DNA from: DATLED01 sp035525495 | GTDB taxonomy: Bacteria; Actinomycetota; Acidimicrobiia; Acidimicrobiales; CADCTF01 | NCBI GenBank assembly: GCA_035525495.1 | Contig: DATLED010000045.1 | Location: forward strand, 1 to 33,170 | DNA: 33,170 bases | Direction: 5' to 3' | Part shown: one piece after another, positions 7,455 through 14,198 of the stretch | How positions within the stretch are numbered: position 1 is the first letter of the stretch | Layout of the letters: each line of letters opens with the position of its first letter | Translations under genes and position numbers: made by a program | Notes under the pieces: model-generated | Databases searched by the model: none | What the model was told of the DNA's origin: nothing | Seen by the model: only the letters and a program-made list of their open reading frames with translations

Positions 7455-8300
7455 CTAGTCGACGACGAGCCCCTCGAGGTCGGGCGTCAGCTTCAGGGAC
7501 CGCCCGGCGACGTCGGCGTCGGCGAGCAGCCGCTCGCCCGCGCGCTGCACGGCGTCCACGGAGTCGTTGGTGCAGACGGCGAGCAGCGATGGGCCCGCGC
7601 CCGACCACGCGCTGGCGAGAGCACCGGCGTCGCGCAGACCGTCGAGGAGCGCGACCGACTCGGGGAACAGCGGCGTCCGCTGCTGTTGATGGACGCGGTC
7701 GTCCATCGCTTCGGCCACGAGGCGACGATGGTCGGCCAGGCCCGCGACGAGCAGGCCCATGCGTCCGAGGTTGAACCCGGCGTCGCCATGCGGAATCGTC
7801 GCCGGCAACGCGGCCCGCGCCTCTCTCGTCGGCAACGTGCGGTCGGGCACGAGGACCACGAATGCGAGCGCGTCGTCCAGCGAGAGTCGGAAGGCCAACG
7901 GCGCGCCGTCGATCATCGCCGCGGTAACGAGCCCACCGAGCACCGAGGCGGCAGCGTTCTCCGCGTGCCCGTCGACTTCGGCGGCAACGGCGAGAGGATC
8001 GGCCGCGCCGGCGGCGGCCGCGGCCGCGACCGCCAGCGACGCCGACGAACCGAGACCGCGGCCGACAGGGATCTCCGAGTCGACGGTGATCGTGAAGCGG
8101 TCGTGCCCGGTGACGGTTCGCACCACTTGCGCGGCGAGGTGGTCTGGTCCGGTCGGCAGATCGCTTCCTTCGCCGGTGCCGATGATGCGGAGCTCGCCCG
8201 CGGGTTCGACGTCGACCTCGACGTAGAGCGACAACGCGAGCGCGAGTGCATCGAAGCCTGGACCGAGGTTCGCCGTCGACGCGGGGACACGGGCGCGCAC
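7455..8300 (-). CDS. thrB: Homoserine kinase
   Basis: GHMP-family kinase of 281 residues that phosphorylates L-homoserine on the way to threonine. The N-terminal strand RVPASTANLGPGFDALALAL is diagnostic for ThrB. The ATP loop PVGRGLGSSASLAVA is at residues 78-92, and the third GHMP motif is ASAWSGAGPSLLAV. GTG at 8298-8300 is the first possible start because a TGA lies in frame six codons upstream. There is no Shine-Dalgarno, but a TAGGTT box 8 nt upstream suggests a leaderless transcript. It leads the thrB-queF-unknown-VOC-SMP30-GNAT run of closely spaced genes. It is separated from hom and thrC, which are not in this window. Confidence 0.95.
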   Translation of the reverse strand: MRARVPASTANLGPGFDALALALSLYVEVDVEPAGELRIIGTGEGSDLPTGPDHLAAQVVRTVTGHDRFTITVDSEIPVGRGLGSSASLAVAAAAAAGAADPLAVAAEVDGHAENAAASVLGGLVTAAMIDGAPLAFRLSLDDALAFVVLVPDRTLPTREARAALPATIPHGDAGFNLGRMGLLVAGLADHRRLVAEAMDDRVHQQQRTPLFPESVALLDGLRDAGALASAWSGAGPSLLAVCTNDSVDAVQRAGERLLADADVAGRSLKLTPDLEGLVVD

Positions 8301-8308
8301 GACGACGA

Positions 8309-8314
8309 AACCTA
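8309..8314 (-). promoter_or_regulatory. Candidate -10 box for leaderless thrB
   Basis: TAGGTT (TANNNT) lies 8 nt upstream of the thrB GTG, which puts the transcription start at or beside the start codon. No Shine-Dalgarno and no clear -35 were seen. Confidence 0.45.
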
Positions 8315-8424
8315 GTCAGGGGCGGGCGGAGCGGGAGAGGCGCGTGTCACCTTCCCGTTGCCGGTGTGGTCACAACGATCGACGAGGTGCCCCCAATGAC
8401 ATCTCGTCAGGAGGAAGCAAAGCC

Positions 8425-8748
8425 ATGTACGACTTCGCCATCATCATCCTGATGGGACTCGCCATCTTCAAGGTGGTCGACCTGCTCGAGGGCTTCGTCC
8501 CCGCGCTGGCTTCCTTCCACCTGCTGACCACCTTGGCCCTCGGCGTCCTCGGCGCCGTCGCCCTCGACTACTCCGTCTTCGCCCGTTACGGCGTCGAACT
8601 CCGCACCGCTGATCTCGGTGTCTGGATGACCGGTCTGATGATGGCCGGGACGACCAGCATCTGGCGTGCGGCGTTCCACTGGTTCGGCACCTCCGACGGC
8701 GATGAGCCGGCGGTCCGGCACCAGAGCCGTCCCCGCATCGCTGCGTAG
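8425..8748 (+). CDS. Small three-helix membrane protein of unknown function
   Basis: Protein of 107 residues, the only plus-strand gene in the left 17 kb. Three hydrophobic helices are apparent: residues 3-14 onward (YDFAIIILMGLAIFKVVDLL), about 30-48 (HLLTTLALGVLGAVALDYS) and about 66-84 (LGVWMTGLMMAGTTSIWRAAF). A short polar tail, GDEPAVRHQSRPRIAA, follows. AGGAGG at 8409-8414 precedes ATG 8425 by 10 nt, one of the strongest ribosome sites in the window, which argues against the longer reading from 8344. A perfect 12-bp hairpin follows the gene, so it is a monocistronic unit. I do not recognise the family. Phage holin-like small proteins have similar size, but no phage genes are nearby. Confidence 0.75.
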   Translation: MYDFAIIILMGLAIFKVVDLLEGFVPALASFHLLTTLALGVLGAVALDYSVFARYGVELRTADLGVWMTGLMMAGTTSIWRAAFHWFGTSDGDEPAVRHQSRPRIAA

Positions 8749-8785
8749 CCGGCTCACACCCAGTAGCACCACACAACAACTGCAG

Positions 8786-8819
8786 ACGAGGGCACCGCCA
8801 ACGACGCCGGTGCCCTCGT
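8786..8819 (+). terminator. Hairpin terminator after the small membrane gene
   Basis: ACGAGGGCACCG (8786-8797) and CGGTGCCCTCGT (8808-8819) form a perfect 12-bp stem with a 10-nt loop, 37 bp downstream of the stop. There is no real T-run, as is usual in high-GC actinobacteria. It may also stop transcription coming from the opposite strand. Confidence 0.65.
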
Positions 8820-8836
8820 TCGCGCAGCCGGTGCGA

Positions 8837-8909
8837 GGGAAGCGCCAGCGACGAGCACCAGCCGAGCGGCAACGCCTCGGGCCGGAGGCCGGCGCCGCAG
8901 AGCGAGGCC
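8837..8909 (+). repeat. Dispersed GC-rich repeat, long copy B
   Basis: Modules in order: GCGCCAGCGA, CCAGCCGAGCGGCAA, a variable GC-rich hairpin (GCCTCGGGCCGGAGGC), and CGCCGCAGAGCGAGGCC. The first, second and last are shared with copy C at 32350-32425, and the outer ones with copy A at 2398-2422. It ends a few bases before the stop of the minus-strand gene at 8914. Confidence 0.55.
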
Positions 8910-8913
8910 GGAG

Positions 8914-9798
8914 TCAGCGCCAGAGGCGGAGCTTGTTGCCTCGGAGGCGCGACAGTGCGTCGTCGAGCCAGCTGGGCGGGGATTCTGGGGCGGCGACCTC
9001 GGCGGGAGGTGCGAGCACGGCCAGCGCCGAACCCTCGACCCGCTCGGCGAGCAACGCCCCGAACAGGCGAAGCAACGCGCCCCGCAGCTCCTCGACGCGG
9101 GCGAGGACCTCGTCGACATCGCGGGGCGAGACGCCCGGGCCGGCGAGGCGGTACCACGGTCGCTGGTGGGGCCGTGCCGCCTCCACGGCGGCCGCCGCCT
9201 CTCGGCAACGCCGCTCCCACGCGGCGACGGCTAGGCGCCGAGCGGACAGCTCGCCCATCGTTCCCGCGCCGGTCGCCGCGAGCGCGGCCGCCCATCGCGA
9301 GCGCGCCGTGCCGACGTCTCGGGCGGCGATCGAGCACCGCTGGGTCGCCAGCCATCCGGCCGTCAACGGGCCACCCGCGGCGGACACGACCGCGACCGCG
9401 ACGGGTAGCTCCATGGGCGGGACGCCGAGCCCGATCAGGCCACCGGCGAGGCCGAGGGCGAAGATCCCCACGGTGTTGCCGATGGCCAACACCTTGTGTC
9501 GTTCGTAGAGCGCGACATTCTGATCGGCCCGCGCCGCAGTGACCGCGACGATGGCCGCCGACACGGCGGCATCGGCGTCGGCGTCCAACACCGGCCGCTC
9601 ACCGACGCGCGCCTGCCACCGCGCGACCGCCGCTTCCGCACGAGCCGCGCCGGCGGCGATGCGCCGCACCTCGCTCGGTGGCGTCGAGAGCAAGGCCCGC
9701 GACAACCCCGCTTCCAGGCGGGCGACCTCGGCCCGTGCATCGACGACGAGCGATGAGGGCTCGACCACCGGCTCCCAGCGTTGGAACAGCGCCACCAT
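8914..9798 (-). CDS. Unknown protein with central membrane hairpin flanked by helical arms
   Basis: Protein of 294 residues, Ala/Arg/Glu-rich. Residues 15-100 and 150-260 look like amphipathic or coiled-coil helices (DARAEVARLEAGLSRAL, AARAEAAVARWQARV, DVDEVLARVEELRGALLRLF). A tight hydrophobic hairpin lies between them, about residues 104-124 and 131-150 with a GVPPMELP turn. No catalytic motif is visible and I do not recognise the family. It follows ftsK on the same strand after 45 bp, a gap that contains a hairpin and a TACCCT box 9 nt before its ATG, so it is probably transcribed separately. A structural or membrane-shaping role near the division machinery is only a guess from position. 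Confidence 0.7.
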   Translation of the reverse strand: MVALFQRWEPVVEPSSLVVDARAEVARLEAGLSRALLSTPPSEVRRIAAGAARAEAAVARWQARVGERPVLDADADAAVSAAIVAVTAARADQNVALYERHKVLAIGNTVGIFALGLAGGLIGLGVPPMELPVAVAVVSAAGGPLTAGWLATQRCSIAARDVGTARSRWAAALAATGAGTMGELSARRLAVAAWERRCREAAAAVEAARPHQRPWYRLAGPGVSPRDVDEVLARVEELRGALLRLFGALLAERVEGSALAVLAPPAEVAAPESPPSWLDDALSRLRGNKLRLWR

Positions 9799-9807
9799 CG
9801 ACTGCGA

Positions 9808-9813
9808 AGGGTA
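9808..9813 (-). promoter_or_regulatory. Candidate -10 box for the 8914-9798 gene
   Basis: TACCCT (TANNNT) ends 9 nt before the ATG at 9796-9798, and no Shine-Dalgarno is present. This fits a leaderless or near-leaderless transcript. Confidence 0.35.
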
Positions 9814-9816
9814 AGG

Positions 9817-9838
9817 CCCCCGCGCGCACTGGCGGGGG
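9817..9838 (-). terminator. Short GC hairpin after ftsK
   Basis: CCCCCGC (9817-9823) pairs with GCGGGGG (9832-9838) around an 8-nt loop, starting 5 nt past the ftsK stop. The stem is short and has no T-run, so this is a weak terminator candidate. Confidence 0.45.
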
Positions 9839-9843
9839 ATGCC

Positions 9844-12180
9844 CTATGGAGCTTCGAGCTCGTCGACCGTCATCAGCACCTCGCGCGCCTTGGACCCCGT
9901 CGACGGGCCGACGACGCCCCGGTTCTCGAGCTGGTCCATGATGCGTCCGGCGCGGGCGAAGCCGACCTGAAGCTTCCGCTGCAGCATCGACGTCGAGCCG
10001 AGCTGTGACCGCACGACAAGCTCCATCGCCTGGTTCAGCATGGCGTCGTCGTCCGCATCCCCCATCGCGCTCGCGGAACCGAGGCCATCCGGCCCGCCTT
10101 CGGCTCCTTCGACGCCTTCCACGAACTGCGCGGCGCCTTGGCGCCGCCAGTGGGCGACGACCTTGCGAACCTCCTCCTCGGAGACCCATGGGCCCTGAAT
10201 TCGTCGGGCGACCGAGGAAGACGCCGTCAGCAGGAGCATGTCCCCCTTGCCGATGAGCCGCTCAGCGCCGGGCTGGTCGAGGATGACGCGGGAGTCGGCG
10301 AGTGACGACACGGCGAAGGCCAAGCGCGACGGGATGTTCGCCTTGATGACGCCGGTGATGACGTCGACGGACGGGCGCTGCGTCGCGATCACGAGGTGGA
10401 TGCCGACGGCACGGGCCATCTGGGCGATGCGGCAGATGGACTCCTCCACGTCGCGAGCGGCCACCATCATCAGGTCGTTGAGCTCGTCCACGACGATGAG
10501 GACGAACGGGAGCCGGTGGTAGACGGTGTCGGCGCCGGGCTCGGGCGTGAGCTCGTTGCGGTCGAACGCCGCGTTGTAGCCCGTGATGTCGCGCACGCCG
10601 ACCTCGGCCAGCAGGTCATAGCGGCGCTCCATCTCGTGGACCGCCCACTGCAGCGCGTTGGCCGCCTTCTTGGGGTTCACGACGACCGGCGTCAGCAGGT
10701 GGGGCACGCCGTTGTACTGGCCCAGCTCCACCCGCTTCGGGTCGATGAGGATCATGCGCACCTGATCCGGCGTCGCCCGCATCAGCACGGACGAGATCAG
10801 CGAGTTGATGCAGCTCGACTTGCCCGCGCCGGTCGCGCCGGCGATCAGGATGTGGGGCATGGCGGCCAGGTTCTCGAGGACCGGTCGCCACGCGATGTCG
10901 CGACCGATGCCGACCTCGAGTGGATGGGTGGCGCGGCGGGCCTCGTCCGTGGCGAGGATGTCACCGAGGTTGACGAGCTGGCGCTTGACGTTCGGGACCT
11001 CGATGCCGATGGCGCTGCGGCCCGGGATGGGGGCGAGGATGCGGACGTCCGCGGCGGCCATCGCGTAGGCGATGTCCTTGTGCAGGCTCGTGACCTTTGC
11101 GACCTTGACGCCGGGACCGAGCTCGAGCTCGTAACGGGTGACGGTCGGGCCGGTCGTCGCCCCGACGATTCGGGTGTCGACGCCGTGGGCGGCAAGCGAC
11201 TCCTCGAGGGCGCGGCCGGCAGCGTCGATCGTGCGCCGGTCGATCTCCGCTGCCGCGCCCTTCTTCAGCAACTGGATCGGCGGCAGGCGCCACTGGCTCG
11301 GAGTCGTCGCGGGACCGAGGTCGATGGCGAGCTGCTTGCCGGTCGTCGGCGGGGCTTCGGGGGGGTGGGGCTCGACCGGGTCCGGGCCGGGTGCAGCGAC
11401 GGCGGCGACGTCGCCGTCGTCGTCCAGCGGTTCCTGGACGGAAGCCTTGGGCGGCCGCTTCTTTCCCGTCCCCGGCGTCGACGACGGATGCCGGTCGCTC
11501 GCCTCGTCGAGCTCGTCGTTGTGGCCGACGGCGCGGAGCCGCGTCCACCCCTGGCCGAGAAGCGAGCCGGCGACGCGGGCCCCATCGGTGAGGACATCGG
11601 CGGCGGTGCGCACCGACGTCCGGGTGAGGATCAGGGCGGACAGCGCGAGCAACGTCGTCAGCACGAGGCTCGCACCCCACACGGCGATGAGGCTCCGCAG
11701 CGGTTCGGCCACGGCGAGGCCGAGCAGGCCGCCGGCGTCGCGAAGTTCGTCGATCGACGAGCCCCACACCGGTGCGCCCTGGAGGAGGTGGGCCAGTCCG
11801 CACAAGGCCACGACGAGGAACAAGAACCCGATGACGACGCGTCCGGGCTCCGTGCGCGGCGCGCCTCGCACGAGGACGGTGCCGACGCCGGCGAGGGCGA
11901 CCGGCAGGAGGAGGCGGCCCCAGCCGAAGAGCGCGCCCGCCCCGTCGTCGAGCACCCGACCGACGGGCCCGGTGAGGTCGGCGTAGATGCCGAGGGCCGC
12001 GAGCACGCCGGCGAGGATCAGCAGCAGACCCCACACGTCGTCGGACTGCCGGCCGAGGTACGTCGCCATCGCGGCGCGCACCTGCCGCCACAGCGACGGC
12101 TTGGCCGGAGGCCTCCGCTTCACCGGCGCCCGCTTCGCCGGGGCCGGACGCTTCTTCGGACGGGCGCGCGTGGCTGTCAC
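9844..12180 (-). CDS. ftsK: FtsK/SpoIIIE-family DNA translocase
   Basis: Septal DNA pump of 778 residues that clears and segregates chromosome ends at division. A Lys/Arg/Pro-rich leader (residues 1-30) is followed by four membrane helices within about 48-195, then a short Pro-rich linker (about 215-285). The alpha-beta motor has Walker A GATGAGKSS near residues 445-453 and Walker B FVLIVVDELNDL near 560-570. A C-terminal winged-helix gamma domain, which reads KOPS-type sequences, covers about 705-775 (STSMLQRKLQVGFARAGRIMDQLE). The start is GTG at 12178-12180. Upstream, a small AT-richer patch with repeated ACTGTT units and a TACTGT box may hold its promoter. Linkage to rnj/dapA on one side and pgsA/cinA/recA on the other is conserved in actinobacteria. 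Confidence 0.96.
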   Translation of the reverse strand: MTATRARPKKRPAPAKRAPVKRRPPAKPSLWRQVRAAMATYLGRQSDDVWGLLLILAGVLAALGIYADLTGPVGRVLDDGAGALFGWGRLLLPVALAGVGTVLVRGAPRTEPGRVVIGFLFLVVALCGLAHLLQGAPVWGSSIDELRDAGGLLGLAVAEPLRSLIAVWGASLVLTTLLALSALILTRTSVRTAADVLTDGARVAGSLLGQGWTRLRAVGHNDELDEASDRHPSSTPGTGKKRPPKASVQEPLDDDGDVAAVAAPGPDPVEPHPPEAPPTTGKQLAIDLGPATTPSQWRLPPIQLLKKGAAAEIDRRTIDAAGRALEESLAAHGVDTRIVGATTGPTVTRYELELGPGVKVAKVTSLHKDIAYAMAAADVRILAPIPGRSAIGIEVPNVKRQLVNLGDILATDEARRATHPLEVGIGRDIAWRPVLENLAAMPHILIAGATGAGKSSCINSLISSVLMRATPDQVRMILIDPKRVELGQYNGVPHLLTPVVVNPKKAANALQWAVHEMERRYDLLAEVGVRDITGYNAAFDRNELTPEPGADTVYHRLPFVLIVVDELNDLMMVAARDVEESICRIAQMARAVGIHLVIATQRPSVDVITGVIKANIPSRLAFAVSSLADSRVILDQPGAERLIGKGDMLLLTASSSVARRIQGPWVSEEEVRKVVAHWRRQGAAQFVEGVEGAEGGPDGLGSASAMGDADDDAMLNQAMELVVRSQLGSTSMLQRKLQVGFARAGRIMDQLENRGVVGPSTGSKAREVLMTVDELEAP

Positions 12181-12206
12181 AGTGTCAACAACAGTAACAG
12201 TGGCCC
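12181..12206 (-). promoter_or_regulatory. AT-richer repeat patch upstream of ftsK (possible promoter/operator)
   Basis: Read on the minus strand, ACTGTT, ACTGTT and ACTGTG units follow one another within 26 bp just before the GTG start, and CACTGT occurs twice in direct orientation. TACTGT (12196-12191) could be a -10 box, with 10 nt to the GTG. This is a local composition outlier in GC-rich DNA; no regulator is known from sequence. Confidence 0.3.
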
Positions 12207-12234
12207 CAGGTTGGCGGGCGGGATGTGTGGGGCG

Positions 12235-12311
12235 CTACCTGGCCTCGAGGATCGCCTTGAGCTTCCGCAGGTCCTCGCCGTTGGCCCGGCGCATGGCCGA
12301 CGCCATCATCG
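12235..12311 (-). pseudogene. Out-of-frame C-terminal remainder of the SRPBCC gene
   Basis: In the frame shifted by one base from the SRPBCC gene, this stretch reads PMMASAMRRANGEDLRKLK-AILEAR and then a stop at 12235. That is the ending usually seen in this SRPBCC subgroup (AP-x5-MRRA-x3-DL-x2-LK). It continues exactly where the upper frame stops, so it is the displaced tail of one gene rather than a separate ORF. Confidence 0.6.
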
Positions 12312-12674
12312 GGCGGCCACCTTCGAGAAGCCTGTGGGCTCGCCGCGGTTGCGCAGCGTCATGCGGGTGAGCACTTCGCCGGCGGACGCCCACGTGTAGG
12401 TGGTCTCCATGGGGAACGGCCCCTCGGCGGTCCGCATCACCAGACGTTCGCCCGGAACGAGATCGACGACCTCGTAGGTGTACTCGAGCGTCCGGCCGAG
12501 GAACGACGCCCTGAACGCCGCGCGCGACCCCAAACGGACCGGTGGTTCGGTCTCCCACGCGACCGATGCGATGTTGTCGTACCACTCGGGTGCGTTCGAA
12601 GGATCGGCGGCATACGCCGAGACCACCTCGACCGGTCGGGCGATGGTGATCTCGGTCAGAACGTCGACGGCCAT
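12306..12674 (-). CDS. SRPBCC-family protein, probably truncated by a one-base frameshift
   Basis: The intact frame codes 122 residues: MAVDVLTEITIARPVEVVSAYAADPSN is the hallmark N-terminal strand and helix of START/Bet v1-like SRPBCC proteins. The strands FRASFLGRTLEYTYEVVDLVPGERLVMRTAEG and TYTWASAGEVLTRMTLRNRG follow. The frame ends at TGA 12306-12308 after GFSKVAAR, before the long C-terminal helix the fold needs. That helix is present in the neighbouring frame down to 12235, so about 24 residues are lost. Members bind hydrophobic ligands or act as co-chaperone or dimerisation partners. The start ATG at 12672-12674 is 3 nt after the stop of the upstream gene, so translation is coupled. 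It may be a true mutation or a sequencing error in GCCGCCCG. Confidence 0.75.
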   Translation of the reverse strand: MAVDVLTEITIARPVEVVSAYAADPSNAPEWYDNIASVAWETEPPVRLGSRAAFRASFLGRTLEYTYEVVDLVPGERLVMRTAEGPFPMETTYTWASAGEVLTRMTLRNRGEPTGFSKVAAR

Positions 12675-12677
12675 GCC

Positions 12678-13337
12678 CTAGGCGTACTCGTCGGACCCGA
12701 TGACCCACAAGAACGACTGGATGTCGATCTGGTCGCGGGGCCGCAGATCGGCCACGTCGTCGCGCACCGTCCGGCACAGCTGGAGGAGCGACGCGTACGT
12801 GACCCAGGACGGGCGAGACGAGTAGTCGAAGTCGAACCTGTAGGCCTCGGCCGCCCGCTTCGTCGTCATCGGCTTGAGGTAGCAGTGGACCCTCGGACGG
12901 GCGATCATCCCGAACACCGTGATGACCGGCCACGTCGCCACCCGCGTCTGCTTGCGGGGGAGGTCGGCGACCACGTCGAGCCAGCGCCCGAACCGCTCCC
13001 GCTCGCCGCCCGGTCCGTGGAGCCAGTCGTAGAGACCGTCGGCGAAGAGCACGGCGCCCTTGTCCGAGCGCCGCACGGCATCGCGCAGCGCCATCTTCTC
13101 GAAGGAGAACAGCAGCTGCCGGCTCGACTCGATGCGCACGGCCGCACCCGCGACCTCGTCGTGGCGGCCGGCGTCGAGCTTGGCCCGGAACTCCCGCTTG
13201 CCGCCGATGAGCTCGGTCCAGAGCCGATGCGCCTCCCATTTGTAGTCGCGCTCCCAGTCGAGATACGTCTCGTCGTGGAACCCTCCGGGGAACTGGGCGA
13301 GGAACTTGCCGCGGGCAGCGTCCGGGCCGGTGCGCAT
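12678..13337 (-). CDS. Unknown cytoplasmic protein
   Basis: Protein of 219 residues with no signal peptide or membrane helices; charged and rich in Arg, Asp and Trp. The N-terminus ARGKFLAQFPGGFHDETYLDWERDYKWEAHRLW and a later segment RKQTRVATWPVITVFGMIARPRVHCYLKPMTTKRAAEAYRF-like are the most distinctive parts. I cannot name a domain. ATG at 13335-13337 has AAGG about 7 nt upstream. It lies between the SDR (24-bp gap) and the SRPBCC gene (3-bp gap), so it is probably part of the dapA-rnj-SDR transcript or a small operon with the SRPBCC gene. Codon use and composition do not differ from neighbours. Confidence 0.75.
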   Translation of the reverse strand: MRTGPDAARGKFLAQFPGGFHDETYLDWERDYKWEAHRLWTELIGGKREFRAKLDAGRHDEVAGAAVRIESSRQLLFSFEKMALRDAVRRSDKGAVLFADGLYDWLHGPGGERERFGRWLDVVADLPRKQTRVATWPVITVFGMIARPRVHCYLKPMTTKRAAEAYRFDFDYSSRPSWVTYASLLQLCRTVRDDVADLRPRDQIDIQSFLWVIGSDEYA

Positions 13338-13361
13338 GCGGTTGCCTTACCCACGCGTCCG

Positions 13362-14198
13362 TCAGATCATCGTCTGGCCCCCGCTCACGTTGATCGCCTC
13401 GCCGGTGATGTAGGAGGCATCGTCGGAGCAGAGGAAGGCGATCGAGGCGGCGACGTCATCGCCCGACTCGAGCCGCCCGAGCGGGATCTCCCGCTGGAGC
13501 CATGCGTCGAACCCGCCTGGCATGGCCGAGAGCAGTTGCTGCATGCGACCGTTCGGGTTGAGCAGGTCGGTGTCGACCGTCCCCGGACAGACGGCGTTGA
13601 CCGTGATGTTCGACGGACCGAGCTCGAGCGCCATCGTCTGGGTCAACAGGATCACGCCCGCCTTCGCCGCGCAGTACGCCCCGAGACCCGCGAAGCCGCG
13701 CTTGCCGGCCTGCGAAGCGACGTTGACGATACGGCCACCCTCGCCGGCGGCGACCATCTGGTTGGCGCACGCTCGCGACACCATCCACGTGCCCTTGAGG
13801 TTGACGTCGACGACGACGTCCCACTCGGCTTCGGTGAGCCCGACGAGCGGACCGAGCCCCATCCCGAAGCCGGCGCCGCCGGCGACGTTGGCCACGAGCG
13901 AGACGGTGCCGAGCTCTGCACACGCGGTCTCGACGGCGGCGTGGACCTCGTCCCAGGAGGAAACGTCGGCCCGCAGTGCGACGGCGCGGCGGCCGAGCGC
14001 GCGGATCTCGTCCACGACCTCGTCCAGGTCGTCGGACGAGGCCACGCCGTGTCCCGGGAAGTCGGTGTACGGACGGGCGATGTCGAGGCAGGCGACGTCG
14101 GCGCCCTCACGCGCGAGACGTCGCGCGGTGGCGCGACCGATCCCGCGGGGACGAGCGGCGCCGGTGACCAACGCGACCCGTCCCTCGATCCCCTGCAT
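13362..14198 (-). CDS. Short-chain dehydrogenase/reductase (SDR)
   Basis: NAD(P)-dependent oxidoreductase of 278 residues. The coenzyme motif is TGAARPRGIG (residues 12-21), the NVAG motif is near 104-107, and the catalytic triad is S162, Y175, K179 (ASQAGKRGFAGLGAYCAAKAG). It ends with the usual SDR tail, YITGEAINVSGGQTMI. The loop after the second strand (residues 41-60, RPYTDFPGHGVASSDDLDE) is longer than in classical SDRs and recalls the mycofactocin-coupled subgroup, but the glycine motif is ordinary. ATG at 14196-14198 overlaps the rnj TGA as TGATG, and GGAGG sits 4 nt upstream, so it is translated from the rnj mRNA. The substrate is unknown. Confidence 0.88.
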   Translation of the reverse strand: MQGIEGRVALVTGAARPRGIGRATARRLAREGADVACLDIARPYTDFPGHGVASSDDLDEVVDEIRALGRRAVALRADVSSWDEVHAAVETACAELGTVSLVANVAGGAGFGMGLGPLVGLTEAEWDVVVDVNLKGTWMVSRACANQMVAAGEGGRIVNVASQAGKRGFAGLGAYCAAKAGVILLTQTMALELGPSNITVNAVCPGTVDTDLLNPNGRMQQLLSAMPGGFDAWLQREIPLGRLESGDDVAASIAFLCSDDASYITGEAINVSGGQTMI

